Shown: piece after piece, positions 1-8,932 of the stretch
Layout: each line of letters opens with the position of its first letter
Numbering within the stretch: position 1 is the stretch's first letter
The notes under the pieces: generated by a model
Seen by the model: the letters and a program-made list of their open reading frames with translations, nothing else
What the model was told of the DNA's origin: nothing
The model's database searches: none
Translations under genes and position numbers: made by a program
Origin: Mycolicibacterium fallax
GTDB taxonomy: Bacteria; Actinomycetota; Actinomycetes; Mycobacteriales; Mycobacteriaceae
Direction of reading: 5' to 3'
Assembly (NCBI RefSeq): GCF_010726955.1
Contig: NZ_AP022603.1
Location: 1,674,001-1,738,000 of the forward strand
Length of the DNA stretch: 64,000 nt

Positions 1-51
1 CAGGCAGTGCTCGTCGCAGCAGGCCCGGGGCAGCCACGGGTTGGCGTTCAT
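1..51 (-). CDS. Acyltransferase N-terminus, partial (Rv3026c-like)
   Basis: Only the first 17 codons of a leftward gene lie in the window. An ATG at 51-49 overlaps the stop codon of the upstream gene (TGA at 50-48) as ATGA, which implies translational coupling. The peptide begins MNANPWLPRACCDEHCL. In M. tuberculosis the gene at this place, directly downstream of the GNAT-like acyltransferase, is a PlsC-type 1-acylglycerol-3-phosphate acyltransferase; the identification here rests on position and on a short Trp-Leu-Pro-Arg and Cys-rich start. The catalytic HX4D region would lie outside the window, so the function cannot be verified. Confidence 0.5.
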   Translation of the reverse strand, partial: MNANPWLPRACCDEHCL

Positions 52-947
52 CGGCTGGCCGGCGCCGCGGAGCCGGCCGAGCGCAGCCGGTTCAGGTAGC
101 GCACATCGGCCCGGCGCTTGTCCAGCAGCGCCGGGAAGTCGGCGACGCCGAACTCCGGGTCGTGCGCCGGTTCGCCGCAGACCTGTGCGCCCAGCCGCAG
201 GTAGCCGCGCATCAGCGGCGGGATGGTGGGCCGGGCCGGCGCGGGCAGGTCGTCGAGCCCGCGGCCGTCCAGCCGCACCGGCCGGTGCGGCACGACGGTC
301 AGTTCGGCGGGTGCGGCGTGCCGGCGGGCGACGAAGTCGCGGACCCCGCGGACCTGGCCGCCCGGGGCGCCCTCGCCGTGGATCGGGACCGACACACAGC
401 CGGCCACCAGGTCGTAACCGGACCGGTCCAGGTAGGCCAGGATGCCGGTCCACATCAGCAGCACCACCGCGCCGTTGCGGTGATCGGCGCGCACCACCGC
501 CCGGCCCATCTCGACCAGCGAGGGCCGCAGCGGGTCCCAGGCGCGCAGATCGAACTCGGTGGCGCTGTACAGACCGCCGGCGGCGATGGCGCCCGGGGGC
601 GGCAGCATCCGGTAGCAGCCGACGATCTCGTCGCTGCCGTCGTCGCGGACCAGTAGGTGGTCGCAGTGCTCGTCGAACTCGTCGGCGTCGCGGCCGTCCG
701 CCGCGGCCGGCGGGGCGAAGCCCGGTTCGGTGCTGAACACCCGATGGCGCAGCCGCTGGGCGGCGTCGATCAGCTCCGGGTCCCTCGACAGCAGCAGCGA
801 GTAGCGCGGGGTCGGGCCGGCGGTGCCGGCGGCGGCTTCAGTGGCAGGAATGAGTGGGACGGGAATGCGTGGGACGGGAATGCGTGGGACGGGAATGCGT
901 GGGACGGGAATGCGTGGGGCGGGAATGAGTACGGAAGCGGTGCTCAT
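48..947 (-). CDS. GNAT-like N-acyltransferase (Rv3027c/OlsB-like)
   Basis: The 299-residue protein resembles the ornithine-acyl-ACP N-acyltransferase-like GNAT proteins. Seen in the sequence: a core running from YSLLLSRDPELIDAAQRLRHRVF, through the acidic DADEFDEHCDHLLV and IVGCYRML, to VEMGRAVVRADHRNG, a pattern typical of this acyl-chain-transferring branch. The N-terminal 40 residues are unusual: a Pro-rich tract of five IPVP-type pentapeptides encoded by 15-bp DNA repeats, absent from the family core and probably disordered. The start is the ATG at 947-945; a start after the repeats would still leave the whole domain. The gene is coupled by ATGA overlap to the acyltransferase downstream, so both probably act in one acyl-lipid pathway. 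The substrate is unknown. Confidence 0.75.
   Translation of the reverse strand: MSTASVLIPAPRIPVPRIPVPRIPVPRIPVPLIPATEAAAGTAGPTPRYSLLLSRDPELIDAAQRLRHRVFSTEPGFAPPAAADGRDADEFDEHCDHLLVRDDGSDEIVGCYRMLPPPGAIAAGGLYSATEFDLRAWDPLRPSLVEMGRAVVRADHRNGAVVLLMWTGILAYLDRSGYDLVAGCVSVPIHGEGAPGGQVRGVRDFVARRHAAPAELTVVPHRPVRLDGRGLDDLPAPARPTIPPLMRGYLRLGAQVCGEPAHDPEFGVADFPALLDKRRADVRYLNRLRSAGSAAPASR
839..928. repeat. 15-bp tandem repeat inside the acyltransferase gene
   Basis: The unit GTGGGACGGGAATGC occurs perfectly at 854-868, 869-883, 884-898 and 899-913, with one imperfect copy at 914-928 and a more diverged copy at 839-853. Because the period is a multiple of three, each unit adds one RIPVP pentapeptide to the minus-strand protein. 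Copy-number change would lengthen or shorten the N-terminus without breaking the frame. Confidence 0.9.
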
Positions 948-1040
948 GCCCGTCAGGTTGGCCGGGCCGCGCGGCCCGCGGGCAAGCGCCGTGTGACGGG
1001 TTGTTGAGCATCAGGTGACGATTTCTCCCCCCGGCACGCA

Positions 1041-1075
1041 AAAACCCCGGCACGCCGAGGGCGCGCCGGGGTTTC
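1041..1075 (-). terminator. Intrinsic terminator after etfA
   Basis: AAACCCCGGC at 1042-1051 pairs with GCCGGGGTTT at 1065-1074. Read on the minus strand the stem is followed by a run of five T. It lies 14 bp beyond the etfA stop codon, so it should end the etfBA transcript. Confidence 0.75.
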
Positions 1076-1088
1076 TTTGCGAGCGTGA

Positions 1089-2045
1089 TCAGCCCTTGCG
1101 AGCCTTGACGGCCTCGGTGAGCTGCGGAGCGACGTTGAACAGGTCGCCCACGATGCCCAGGTCGGCGATCTCGAAGATCGGCGCCTCTTCGTCCTTGTTG
1201 ACCGCGACGATGGTCTTCGAGGTCTGCATGCCGGCCCGGTGCTGGATGGCACCGGAGATGCCCAGAGCGATGTACAGCTGCGGGGCGACGGTCTTGCCGG
1301 TCTGGCCGATCTGGAACTGACCCGGGTAGTACCCGGAGTCCACCGCGGCACGCGAGGCACCGACGGCGGCGCCGAGCGAGTCGGCGAGCTCCTCGACCAC
1401 GGAGAACTTCTCCGCCGAGCCCACCCCGCGGCCGCCGGCCACGACGACCGACGCCTCGGTCAGCTCCGGACGGTCACCGGCGACGGCCGGCTCCCGCGAG
1501 GTGATCTTGGTGGCGTTCTCGGCCTGCGCGGGCACCTCGACGGTGACCTGCTCGCCGGCTCCGGCGACCTCTTCGGCCTCCAGGCCGCCCGGGCGCACCG
1601 TGTAGATCGGGGTGTCGGTGTTGACCTTGGCCTCCACCACGAACGCACCACCGAAGATGGAGTGCACGCCAACGCCCTCGGAGTTGATGTCGACGACGTC
1701 GACCAGCAGCCCGGAGCCGATCCGCGCGGCCAACCGGCCGGCGGTCTCCTTGCCGTCGGCGGTGGCCGCGAGCAGCACGCCGGCCGGGGTGGCGGACTCG
1801 ACCAGGGCGGCCAGCACGTCCACGTAGGGGGTGACCAGGAAGTTGGCCACGTCGTCGGACTCGGCGACATAGATCTTCGCGGCGCCGGCGGCCTTGAGGC
1901 CGTCGACCAGCGGGGCGGCGGCGCCGGGGACACCCACCACGACCGCAGACGGCTCGCCCAGTCGGCGGGCCGCGGTGATGAGCTCGCTGGTGACCTTCTT
2001 CAGTGCACCATCGGCGTGCTCGACGAGCACAAGTACTTCAGCCAT
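1089..2045 (-). CDS. etfA: Electron transfer flavoprotein alpha subunit
   Basis: The 318-residue alpha subunit of the ETF heterodimer (also called FixB) binds FAD and passes electrons from acyl-CoA dehydrogenases towards the membrane quinone pool. The N-terminal Rossmann-like domain starts with [17 protein letters not shown]. The C-terminal third carries the family's FAD motif: [16 protein letters not shown], then [25 protein letters not shown] residues. The length equals that of the M. tuberculosis protein. The gene follows etfB by 35 bp on the same strand, forming an etfBA operon closed by the hairpin at 1041-1075. Acyl-CoA dehydrogenases such as the FadE22-like protein at 52.7 kb are likely electron donors. 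Confidence 0.97.
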   Translation of the reverse strand: MAEVLVLVEHADGALKKVTSELITAARRLGEPSAVVVGVPGAAAPLVDGLKAAGAAKIYVAESDDVANFLVTPYVDVLAALVESATPAGVLLAATADGKETAGRLAARIGSGLLVDVVDINSEGVGVHSIFGGAFVVEAKVNTDTPIYTVRPGGLEAEEVAGAGEQVTVEVPAQAENATKITSREPAVAGDRPELTEASVVVAGGRGVGSAEKFSVVEELADSLGAAVGASRAAVDSGYYPGQFQIGQTGKTVAPQLYIALGISGAIQHRAGMQTSKTIVAVNKDEEAPIFEIADLGIVGDLFNVAPQLTEAVKARKG

Positions 2046-2080
2046 GAATTTTCAGCCTTCGTCTCGGTGTGAAAGAGGTC

Positions 2081-2872
2081 TTAGATGAGCTTCTGGGCGA
2101 CCAGGTACTCGGCGATCTTGGTGCCGCCCTCGCCCTCGTCGGCGATCTTCTCGCCGGCAGCCTTCGGTGGCTTCGGGGTCGACGACACCACCGAGGAACC
2201 GGCGTTGGCCAGGCCGACCTCGTCGGCCTCGACGCCCAGATCGGCCAGGCTCAGCTCGACAACTTCCTTCTTCTTGGCGGCCATGATGCCCTTGAAGGAG
2301 GGGAAGCGCGGCTCGTTGATCTTCTCGCCGACGCTCACGATGGCGGGCAGGGTGGCCGACAGGCCGAACACGCCGTCGTCGGTCTCCCGCTCGGCGGTGA
2401 CGGTGTCGCCGTCGACGGCCAGCTTGCGGACGTGGGTCAGCTGCGGCAGGCCCAGGTACTCGGCCACGATGGCCGGCACGGCGCCGCCGGCACCGTCGGA
2501 GGACGCGTTACCGGTGATGACCAGCTCGGCGCCCTCGATCTGCCCCAGCGCGCGGGCCAGCACCCACGCGGTCTGCAGGATGTCGGAGCCGTGGATGGCG
2601 TCGTCCTTGACGTGGACGGCCTTGTCCGCGCCCATCGACAGCGCCTTGCGGATCGCCTCGGTGGCCTTTTCCGGGCCGACGGTCAGCACGGTGACGACGG
2701 TGTCGTCGGCGTTCCTCTCCTTGATCTGCAGCGCTTCCTCGACGGCGCGCTCATTGATCTCGCAGAGCACCGAGTCGGCGGCTTCACGATCGAGCGTGAA
2801 ATCGCCATCGGAGAGCTTGCGCTCCGATCCGGTGTCCGGGACCTGTTTGATCAGGACCACGATGTTCGTCAT
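2081..2872 (-). CDS. etfB: Electron transfer flavoprotein beta subunit
   Basis: The 263-residue beta subunit (FixA) forms the AMP-binding half of ETF. The start is the ATG at 2872-2870, giving MTNIVVLIKQVPDTGSERKL, the conserved family N-terminus; the in-frame ATG 66 bp upstream would add an unrelated 22-residue tail. Family signatures include CEINERAVEEALQIKER and VLARALGQIEGAELVITGNASSDGA-type nucleotide-binding residues. It is the first gene of the etfBA pair. A perfect dyad (GTTACC-N4-GGTAAC) 94 bp upstream is a candidate repressor site for the operon. Confidence 0.97.
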   Translation of the reverse strand: MTNIVVLIKQVPDTGSERKLSDGDFTLDREAADSVLCEINERAVEEALQIKERNADDTVVTVLTVGPEKATEAIRKALSMGADKAVHVKDDAIHGSDILQTAWVLARALGQIEGAELVITGNASSDGAGGAVPAIVAEYLGLPQLTHVRKLAVDGDTVTAERETDDGVFGLSATLPAIVSVGEKINEPRFPSFKGIMAAKKKEVVELSLADLGVEADEVGLANAGSSVVSSTPKPPKAAGEKIADEGEGGTKIAEYLVAQKLI

Positions 2873-2965
2873 GCTCCGGTTCGTCCTCCTCGACGGGCCT
2901 TCGCGACCGCACTCGGCGACCCCGAAGGACATTGGCAACGGCCATGGTTCGCACCACCGCGCAAT

Positions 2966-2981
2966 GTTACCGAGCGGTAAC
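2966..2981. promoter_or_regulatory. Dyad operator upstream of etfB
   Basis: GTTACCGAGCGGTAAC is a 6-bp inverted repeat with a 4-bp centre, in the 214-bp gap between the divergent etfB and the MGLP methyltransferase gene. The form is typical of a TetR-family site in actinobacterial fatty-acid metabolism genes. No cognate regulator lies next to it, so the binder is unknown. Confidence 0.55.
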
Positions 2982-3086
2982 TTATGGTGGTCCGCCTGTC
3001 CACAATAGCGGGTGGCCCAGCCGGTTCCGACCGCCCGTACCCCTCGGACGTGCTAGCAACGGACCGCGCGGGTTAGCCTGCCATTA

Positions 3087-3896
3087 ATGAGTGCATTCGT
3101 AACCGGCGATCCCGTCGCCGAACCTGGAGACCGCGACAGCGCCGCCGCGCTGCCGCTGACCGGCGAGCGCACGGTGCCCGGACTCGACGTCGAGAACTAC
3201 TGGTTCCGCCGTCACGAGGTCGCCTACCTGCGGCTTGCCGACCGCTGCGCCGGTCGCCAGGTGCTCGAAGCCGGGTTCGGCGAGGGCTACGGCGCCGACC
3301 TGTTGGCCGGCGTCGCGACCACCGTGATCGGCGTGGACTACGACGAATCGGCGGTCGCGCACGCCCGGGCCCGCTACCCGCGGGTGCAGGTCCGGCAGGG
3401 CAATCTCGCCGCGCTGCCGCTGCCGGACGCCTCGGTCGACGCGGTGGTCAACTTCCAGGTCATCGAGCACCTGTGGGATCAGTCACAGTTCGTCGCCGAG
3501 TGCGCCCGGGTGCTGCGTCCGGGTGGCCTGCTGCTGATGTCCACCCCCAACCGGATCACCTTCACCCCCGACAGCGACACCCCGGTCAACCCGTTCCACA
3601 CCCGCGAGCTGTCCGCCGCCGAGCTGACCGAACTGCTGACCGACGGCGGATTCGAGATCGAGTCGATGAACGGCGTCTATCACGGCGCCCGGCTGCGCGA
3701 GCTGGACGCCAAGTGGGACGGCTCGATCATCGACGCCCAGATCCGCCGCGCGCTGGCCGACGAGCCGTGGCCCGACGAGCTGCTCGCCGACGTCGCCGCG
3801 CTGACCGCCGACGACTTCGACCTGCTGCCCGACGATGGCACCGGCCCGGACATCGACACCAGCCTGGACCTGCTCGCGATCGCGGTGCGGCGATGA
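3087..3896 (+). CDS. SAM-dependent methyltransferase of the MGLP locus (Rv3030-like)
   Basis: A 269-residue class I methyltransferase. The SAM-binding motif I is EAGFGEG at residues 61-67, followed by the acidic residue of motif II in VIGVDYDES and by a motif-IV-like VNFQVIEHLWDQ. In M. tuberculosis the orthologous Rv3030 lies in the cluster shown genetically to affect methylglucose lipopolysaccharide synthesis, and methylation of the glucose polymer is its inferred role. The start is the ATG at 3087. Its stop overlaps the next gene's start (ATGA at 3893-3896), so it is coupled to the GH57 gene. Sugar position and acceptor cannot be read from sequence. Confidence 0.88.
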   Translation: MSAFVTGDPVAEPGDRDSAAALPLTGERTVPGLDVENYWFRRHEVAYLRLADRCAGRQVLEAGFGEGYGADLLAGVATTVIGVDYDESAVAHARARYPRVQVRQGNLAALPLPDASVDAVVNFQVIEHLWDQSQFVAECARVLRPGGLLLMSTPNRITFTPDSDTPVNPFHTRELSAAELTELLTDGGFEIESMNGVYHGARLRELDAKWDGSIIDAQIRRALADEPWPDELLADVAALTADDFDLLPDDGTGPDIDTSLDLLAIAVRR

Positions 3897-5497
3897 CCGT
3901 TTCCACCCGCTCGGCGACCTCGGGGACCCCGGTGCCGGGCATGTTCACCCTGGTGCTGCACACCCACCTGCCCTGGCTGGCCCACCACGGCCGCTGGCCG
4001 GTCGGCGAGGAATGGCTCTATCAGTCCTGGTCGGCGTGCTATCTGCCGCTGGTGCGGGTGCTGCGCCGGCTGGCCGCCGAGGACCGCCGCAACCTGATCA
4101 CCCTGGGCATCACCCCGGTGGTGGCCGCCCAGCTCGACGACCCGTACTGCCTCGACGGCATGGAGCACTGGCTGACCAACTGGCGGCTGCGCGCCGCCGA
4201 GGCCGCAGGCACCCGCGACGGCGACGCCGCCCCAGGCACCGCCAGCGCACCCGAGGCGATCCGCGCCTTCGGCGCCCGCGAATACGCCGAGGCGCAAACC
4301 GAACTCGACGAATTCGCCGCGCTGTGGCGACACGGCGGCAGCCCGCTGCTGCGCGCGCTGGTCGACGCGGGCACCGTCGAGTTGCTCGGCGGCCCGCTGG
4401 CGCACCCGTTCCAGCCGCTGCTCAATCCGCGGCTGCGCGACTTCGCGCTGCGCGAGGGCCTCGCCGACGCCGGCGCCCGGTTCGGCCACACCCCCACCGG
4501 CATCTGGGCGCCGGAATGCGCCTACGCCCCCGGCATGGAGCGCGGCTACGCCGCCGCCGGGGTCGGGCACTTCATGGTCGACGGCCCGTCGCTGCACGGC
4601 GACACCGCGCTCGGTCGCCCCGTCGGCGACACCGACGTGGTGGCCTTCGGCCGCGACCTGCAGGTCAGCTACCGGGTCTGGTCGCCGAAGTCCGGCTATC
4701 CCGGGCACGCCGCCTACCGCGATTTCCACACCTATCACCACGGCACCGGGCTCAAGCCGGCCCGGGTGACCGGGCGCAACGTGCCCTCCGAGGACAAGGC
4801 GCCGTATGACCCGGAGCGCGCCGACGCCGCCGTCGACACCCACGTCGCCGATTTCGTCGACATGGTCCGGCGCCGGCTGACCGCCGAATCCGAGCGGATC
4901 GGCCGGCCCGCGCACGTGGTGGCCGCCTTCGACACCGAACTGTTCGGGCACTGGTGGTACGAGGGTCCGATCTGGCTGGAGCGGGTGCTGCGGGCGCTGC
5001 CGGCCGCCGGGGTGCAGGTCGGCACCCTGGCCGACGCGCGGGCCGCCGGCTACGTCGGTACACCGGTGGAACTGCCGCCGAGTTCGTGGGGGTCCGGCAA
5101 GGACTGGCAGGTGTGGTCCGGCGAGCAGGTCGCCGACCTGGTCGTCCTCAACGCCGAGGTCGCCGACACCGCGCTGTCGGCGGTGGACAAGGCCATGGAG
5201 CAGGCCCGCAGCGCGGTGCCGCTGGGCGCCCCGATCCCCCGCGACCCGGTCGCCGACCAGATCCTGCGCGAGACGCTGCTGACGCTGTCCTCGGACTGGC
5301 CGTTCATGGTCAGCAAGGATTCCGCGGCCGACTACGCCCGGTACCGGGCGCACCTGCACGCCCACGCCACCCGGGAGATCGCCGGGGCGCTCGCCTCGGG
5401 TCGACGGGAGGTCGCCGAGCGGCTCGCCGCCGGATGGAGCCGCGCCGACGGCCTGTTCGGCGCCCTGGACGCCCGGCGGTTACCGCCACCATGCTGA
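3893..5497 (+). CDS. GH57 family 1,4-alpha-glucan branching-type enzyme (Rv3031-like)
   Basis: A 534-residue glycoside hydrolase family 57 protein. The start is the ATG at 3893, overlapping the previous stop. Seen: the N-terminal HTHLPW motif at residues 23-28; GIWAPECAY with Glu208 as the probable catalytic nucleophile; FDTELFGHWWYEG with Asp347 as the probable acid/base; and the C-terminal SSWGSGKDWQVW typical of GH57 branching enzymes. In the MGLP pathway it is expected to act on the growing alpha-1,4-glucan, adding or rearranging branches. It sits between the methyltransferase and glycosyltransferase genes (14 bp to the latter), forming one operon. No signal peptide, so cytoplasmic. Confidence 0.92.
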   Translation: MTVSTRSATSGTPVPGMFTLVLHTHLPWLAHHGRWPVGEEWLYQSWSACYLPLVRVLRRLAAEDRRNLITLGITPVVAAQLDDPYCLDGMEHWLTNWRLRAAEAAGTRDGDAAPGTASAPEAIRAFGAREYAEAQTELDEFAALWRHGGSPLLRALVDAGTVELLGGPLAHPFQPLLNPRLRDFALREGLADAGARFGHTPTGIWAPECAYAPGMERGYAAAGVGHFMVDGPSLHGDTALGRPVGDTDVVAFGRDLQVSYRVWSPKSGYPGHAAYRDFHTYHHGTGLKPARVTGRNVPSEDKAPYDPERADAAVDTHVADFVDMVRRRLTAESERIGRPAHVVAAFDTELFGHWWYEGPIWLERVLRALPAAGVQVGTLADARAAGYVGTPVELPPSSWGSGKDWQVWSGEQVADLVVLNAEVADTALSAVDKAMEQARSAVPLGAPIPRDPVADQILRETLLTLSSDWPFMVSKDSAADYARYRAHLHAHATREIAGALASGRREVAERLAAGWSRADGLFGALDARRLPPPC

Positions 5498-5510
5498 GGT
5501 TGTTGTCGCG

Positions 5511-6740
5511 ATGAAGGTTCTGCTCGTCTCCTGGGAATACCCGCCGGTGGTCATCGGCGGGCTGGGCCGCCACGTCCACCACCTGGCCATCGAACTGGCG
5601 GCCGCCGGCCACGACGTCGTCGTGCTGTCGCGGCGCCCGTCGGACACCGACCCGAGCAGCCACCCGAGCACCGATGAGGTCCACGAAGGCGTGCGGGTCG
5701 TCGCGGCCGCCCAGGACCCGCACGAATTCGGCTTCGGCACCGACATGATGGCCTGGGTGCTGGCGATGGGGCACTCGATGATCCGCGCCGGCCTGGCGCT
5801 CGGCGACTGGCGCCCCGACGTGGTGCACGCGCACGACTGGCTGGTCGCCCACCCGTCCATTGCGCTGGCCGAATTCTTCGATGTGCCACTGGTTTCCACC
5901 ATCCACGCCACCGAGGCCGGCCGGCACTCCGGCTGGGTGTCCGGGCGGGTCAGCCGCCAGGTGCACGCGCAGGAGTCCTGGCTGGTGCACGACTCCGATT
6001 CGCTGATCACCTGCTCGACCTCGATGCGCGAGGAGCTCAGCCGGCTGTTCGGGCCCGGACTGTCCGAGATCAACGTCATCCCGAACGGAATCGACACCGC
6101 CGGTTGGCCGTTCGCCGAACGCGAGCCGCACGACGGGCCCGCCGAACTGCTGTTCTTCGGCCGGCTGGAATACGAGAAGGGGGTGCACGACCTGATCGCC
6201 GCGCTACCCCGGATCCGTCGCACCCACCCGGGTACCACCCTGACCATCGCCGGTGATGGCACCCAGCAGGATTTCCTGACCGCCCAGGCCCGCAGGCACA
6301 AGGTGCTCAAGGCGACGAAATTCATTGGCCGCGTTGACCATCGGCAACTGCTCGATCTGCTGCGGCGCGCCGACGCCGCGGTGCTGCCCAGTCACTACGA
6401 ACCGTTCGGCATCGTCGCGCTGGAGGCCGCCGCCACCGGCACTCCGCTGGTCACCTCGAACGTCGGCGGCCTCGGCGAGGCCGTCATCGACGGGCAGACC
6501 GGGGTGTCCTTCCCGCCGCGCGACGTGGCCGCACTGGCCGACGCGGTCCGCCGCGCCCTCGATGACCCGGCCGCCGCGCAACGCCGCGCGCTGGCCGCCC
6601 GCGAGCGCCTGACGTCGGACTTCGCCTGGCACACCGTCGCCGAACACACCGCCGAGGTGTACCTGTCGGCCAAGCGCGGCGAGCGCAACCCGCAGCCGCG
6701 CCGGATGATCGTCGAACGCCCGCTGCCCGACTACGGCTGA
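5511..6740 (+). CDS. GT-B alpha-glucan glycosyltransferase of MGLP synthesis (Rv3032-like)
   Basis: A 409-residue glycogen-synthase-like glycosyltransferase. Start ATG at 5511. The N-terminal Rossmann half has SWEYPPVVIGGLGRHVHHLA, the glucan-synthase K/R-x-G-G-L-like element, and HAHDWLVA. The C-terminal half has NGIDTAGW, FFGRLEYEKGVHDLI and EPFGIVALEAAATG, an E-X7-E motif that binds the nucleotide-sugar. Rv3032 elongates the alpha-1,4-glucan of MGLP and contributes to glycogen/capsular glucan; the same role is inferred here from similarity and neighbours. Third gene of the rightward operon; it converges with the acetyltransferase gene 11 bp downstream. Confidence 0.92.
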   Translation: MKVLLVSWEYPPVVIGGLGRHVHHLAIELAAAGHDVVVLSRRPSDTDPSSHPSTDEVHEGVRVVAAAQDPHEFGFGTDMMAWVLAMGHSMIRAGLALGDWRPDVVHAHDWLVAHPSIALAEFFDVPLVSTIHATEAGRHSGWVSGRVSRQVHAQESWLVHDSDSLITCSTSMREELSRLFGPGLSEINVIPNGIDTAGWPFAEREPHDGPAELLFFGRLEYEKGVHDLIAALPRIRRTHPGTTLTIAGDGTQQDFLTAQARRHKVLKATKFIGRVDHRQLLDLLRRADAAVLPSHYEPFGIVALEAAATGTPLVTSNVGGLGEAVIDGQTGVSFPPRDVAALADAVRRALDDPAAAQRRALAARERLTSDFAWHTVAEHTAEVYLSAKRGERNPQPRRMIVERPLPDYG

Positions 6741-6751
6741 GGCGTCCGGCG

Positions 6752-7492
6752 CTACTTGAGGGTCTTCTTCTTGCGCTCGATGTCGGCCAGCGCGGCCTGG
6801 TAGGCGGCCCGCTCGGCCGCGGTGGCCTCCCAGTCGGTCAGCCGGTTCTTGACGGCCTTGGCCGGCGCGCCGACCGCGATCGAGAAGTCCGGGATGTCGC
6901 CCTTGACCACGGCGTGCGCGCCAAGCACGCAACCGCGCCCGATCCGGGTGTTGCGAAGCACCGTCACCTTCGCCGCGATCCAGGTGTCCGGCCCGATCCG
7001 GACCGGGCCCTTGATGATGCCCTGGTCCTTGATCGGCAACTCGATGCTGTCCATCTTGTGGTCGAAGTCGCAGATGTAGCACCAGTCGGCCATCAGCACC
7101 GAGTCACCGAACTCGATGTCGATGTAGGTGTTGATGACGTTGTCGCGGCCGAAGACCACCTTGTCGCCGATGCGCAGCGAGCCCTCGTGGCAGCGGATGG
7201 TGTTCTTGTCCCCGATGTGGACCCAGCGACCGATCTCCATCTGCGACAGTTCCGGGGTCGACTGGATCTCCACGCCCTTGCCCAGGAACACCATGCCCCG
7301 GGTGATGATGTGCGGATTGGCCAGCTTGAACTTCAGCAGCCGCCAGTAGCGGACCAGGTACCACGGCGTGTAAGCGCGATTGTTGAGCACCCACTGCAGC
7401 GATTCGCGGGTCAGGAACCTGGCCTGGCGCGGATCGCGCAACCGCTGGCCCCGCCACCGCTTGTGGATCGGGGCGCCCCACATCGTCGTCAT
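6752..7492 (-). CDS. Left-handed beta-helix acyl/acetyltransferase (Rv3034c-like)
   Basis: A 246-residue hexapeptide-repeat acyltransferase. Hexapeptide turns fill the middle (IGDKVVFGRDNVINTY, IGPDTWIAAKVTVLRNTRIG) and end with the loop VLGAHAVVKGDIPDFSIAVGAPAKAVKNR, which is diagnostic for the maltose/galactoside O-acetyltransferase type. The first 60 residues (WGAPIHKRWRGQRLRDPRQARF) are helical and basic. The M. tuberculosis counterpart in the MGLP cluster is proposed to add short acyl groups to the polysaccharide. The start ATG is at 7492-7490; the gene is transcribed against the operon it follows. Confidence 0.88.
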   Translation of the reverse strand: MTTMWGAPIHKRWRGQRLRDPRQARFLTRESLQWVLNNRAYTPWYLVRYWRLLKFKLANPHIITRGMVFLGKGVEIQSTPELSQMEIGRWVHIGDKNTIRCHEGSLRIGDKVVFGRDNVINTYIDIEFGDSVLMADWCYICDFDHKMDSIELPIKDQGIIKGPVRIGPDTWIAAKVTVLRNTRIGRGCVLGAHAVVKGDIPDFSIAVGAPAKAVKNRLTDWEATAAERAAYQAALADIERKKKTLK

Positions 7493-7614
7493 GGCGCAAA
7501 AGCCTATCCGGCGCTGCCCGCACCGCCGCCACGAGGCCGCGGCGGCGACGCGTTAGTCTCGTGACGCTGGCGAAATCAGGCGATCACGCCGTGCTGAGTA
7601 AGGGGACGAGACTG

Positions 7615-8895
7615 GTGCTTCGGCGATTGGCCGCGTTGGCCGGCACGCTGTCGGTGCTTGCCGCCGCGGGCTGCACGAACACCGACCACTGGGTCGAGGC
7701 CGCCCCGTCGCTGGGCTGGTCGGCGCCCTATGCCGACGCCGCCAACAGCAGCTACACCGACCGCGCCGGGGCCCGCGAGCTGACCGCGGACTGGACCCGG
7801 TCGGTCAAGGGCACCCTGGGCGCCGGCGTCGCGCTGGGCACCAACAACTACCTGGCGCTCAACGCCCAGACCGAGACCGGCTGCTCGCTGATGGTGTGGG
7901 AGATCGACAACAACGCCCGGCAGCGCTGGTGCACCCGGCTGTGGCCGGGCGGCGGTTTCGCCGGACCGCTGATGGACGGCTTCGACAACCTCTACATCGG
8001 CCAGCCGGGGGCGATCGTGTCGTTCCCGCCGACCCAGTGGATCCGCTGGCGCCAGCCGGTGATCGGGATGCCGCAGACCCCGCGCCTGCTGGCCGACGGT
8101 CAACTGCTGGTGGTCACCCACCTGGGCCAGGTGCTGGTCTTCAACGCCCACCGCGGCACCGTCGAGGGCACCCCGCTGGACCTGGTGTCCGGGCTGGACC
8201 CCACCGACTCCGAGCGGGGCCTGGCCGACTGCGCGCCGGCGCGCGCCGAATGCCCGGTGGCCGCCGCCCCGGCGTTCTCGCCGAAGTCGAACGCGATCGT
8301 GCTGAGCATCTGGCAGCCCGGCGCCGAGGCCGCCACCCTGGTCGGGCTTCGGTACCGGCCCGGAAACTCTCCGCTGGTCAGCCGGGAATGGACCAGCGAC
8401 GCCGTCGCCGCCGGAGTGCTGGCCGCCCCGGCGCTGTCGGCCGACGGCCGCACCGTCTACGTCAACGGCCGCGACCGCAAGCTGTGGGCGCTGGACGCCG
8501 AGACCGGCGCGGTGAAATGGTCGTCGCCGCTGAAGTTCCTGGCCCAGACCCCGCCGACGGTCGCACCGGACGGCACCCTGATCGTCGGCGGCGGCCCGAA
8601 GACCGCGCTGGTGGCGCTGCGCGACGAGGGTGACCGCGCCACCGAACTGTGGCGGCGCACCGAGGTGAACCCGCTGACCACCGCCAGCCAGGCCGGCCCC
8701 GAGTTGGCCTACACCGTGGCCGCCGACGGCGACGGGATGGCCCTGCTGGTGTTCGATACGCGCGACGGCAGCACCGTCAACAGCTATCCACTGGAGCGTG
8801 CCGCCGGCTTCCCGGTCGGGGTGTCACTCGGCAGCGACCGCTCGGTGATCGCGGCGACCAGCGCCGGCCAGGTCTACGGCTTCCGGGCCGACTGA
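7615..8895 (+). CDS. PQQ-like beta-propeller lipoprotein (Rv3035-like)
   Basis: A 426-residue exported lipoprotein if it starts at the GTG at 7615, which has AGGGGA eight bases upstream; a GTG at 7561 would add 18 residues. The signal peptide ends in the lipobox LAAAGC with Cys20 as the acylated residue. The rest is made of short beta-rich repeats of PQQ/BamB type, e.g. LSADGRTVYVNGRDRKLWALD and VAPDGTLIVGGGPKTALVAL. The function is unknown; a scaffold or sensor on the outer face of the membrane is plausible. It sits inside the MGLP region in mycobacteria, but a role in that pathway is not shown. Confidence 0.85.
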   Translation: MLRRLAALAGTLSVLAAAGCTNTDHWVEAAPSLGWSAPYADAANSSYTDRAGARELTADWTRSVKGTLGAGVALGTNNYLALNAQTETGCSLMVWEIDNNARQRWCTRLWPGGGFAGPLMDGFDNLYIGQPGAIVSFPPTQWIRWRQPVIGMPQTPRLLADGQLLVVTHLGQVLVFNAHRGTVEGTPLDLVSGLDPTDSERGLADCAPARAECPVAAAPAFSPKSNAIVLSIWQPGAEAATLVGLRYRPGNSPLVSREWTSDAVAAGVLAAPALSADGRTVYVNGRDRKLWALDAETGAVKWSSPLKFLAQTPPTVAPDGTLIVGGGPKTALVALRDEGDRATELWRRTEVNPLTTASQAGPELAYTVAADGDGMALLVFDTRDGSTVNSYPLERAAGFPVGVSLGSDRSVIAATSAGQVYGFRAD

Positions 8896-8932
8896 CCGGG
8901 CGGTTTCGGGCCGCGGCGCGCGAGCCTCGCCG

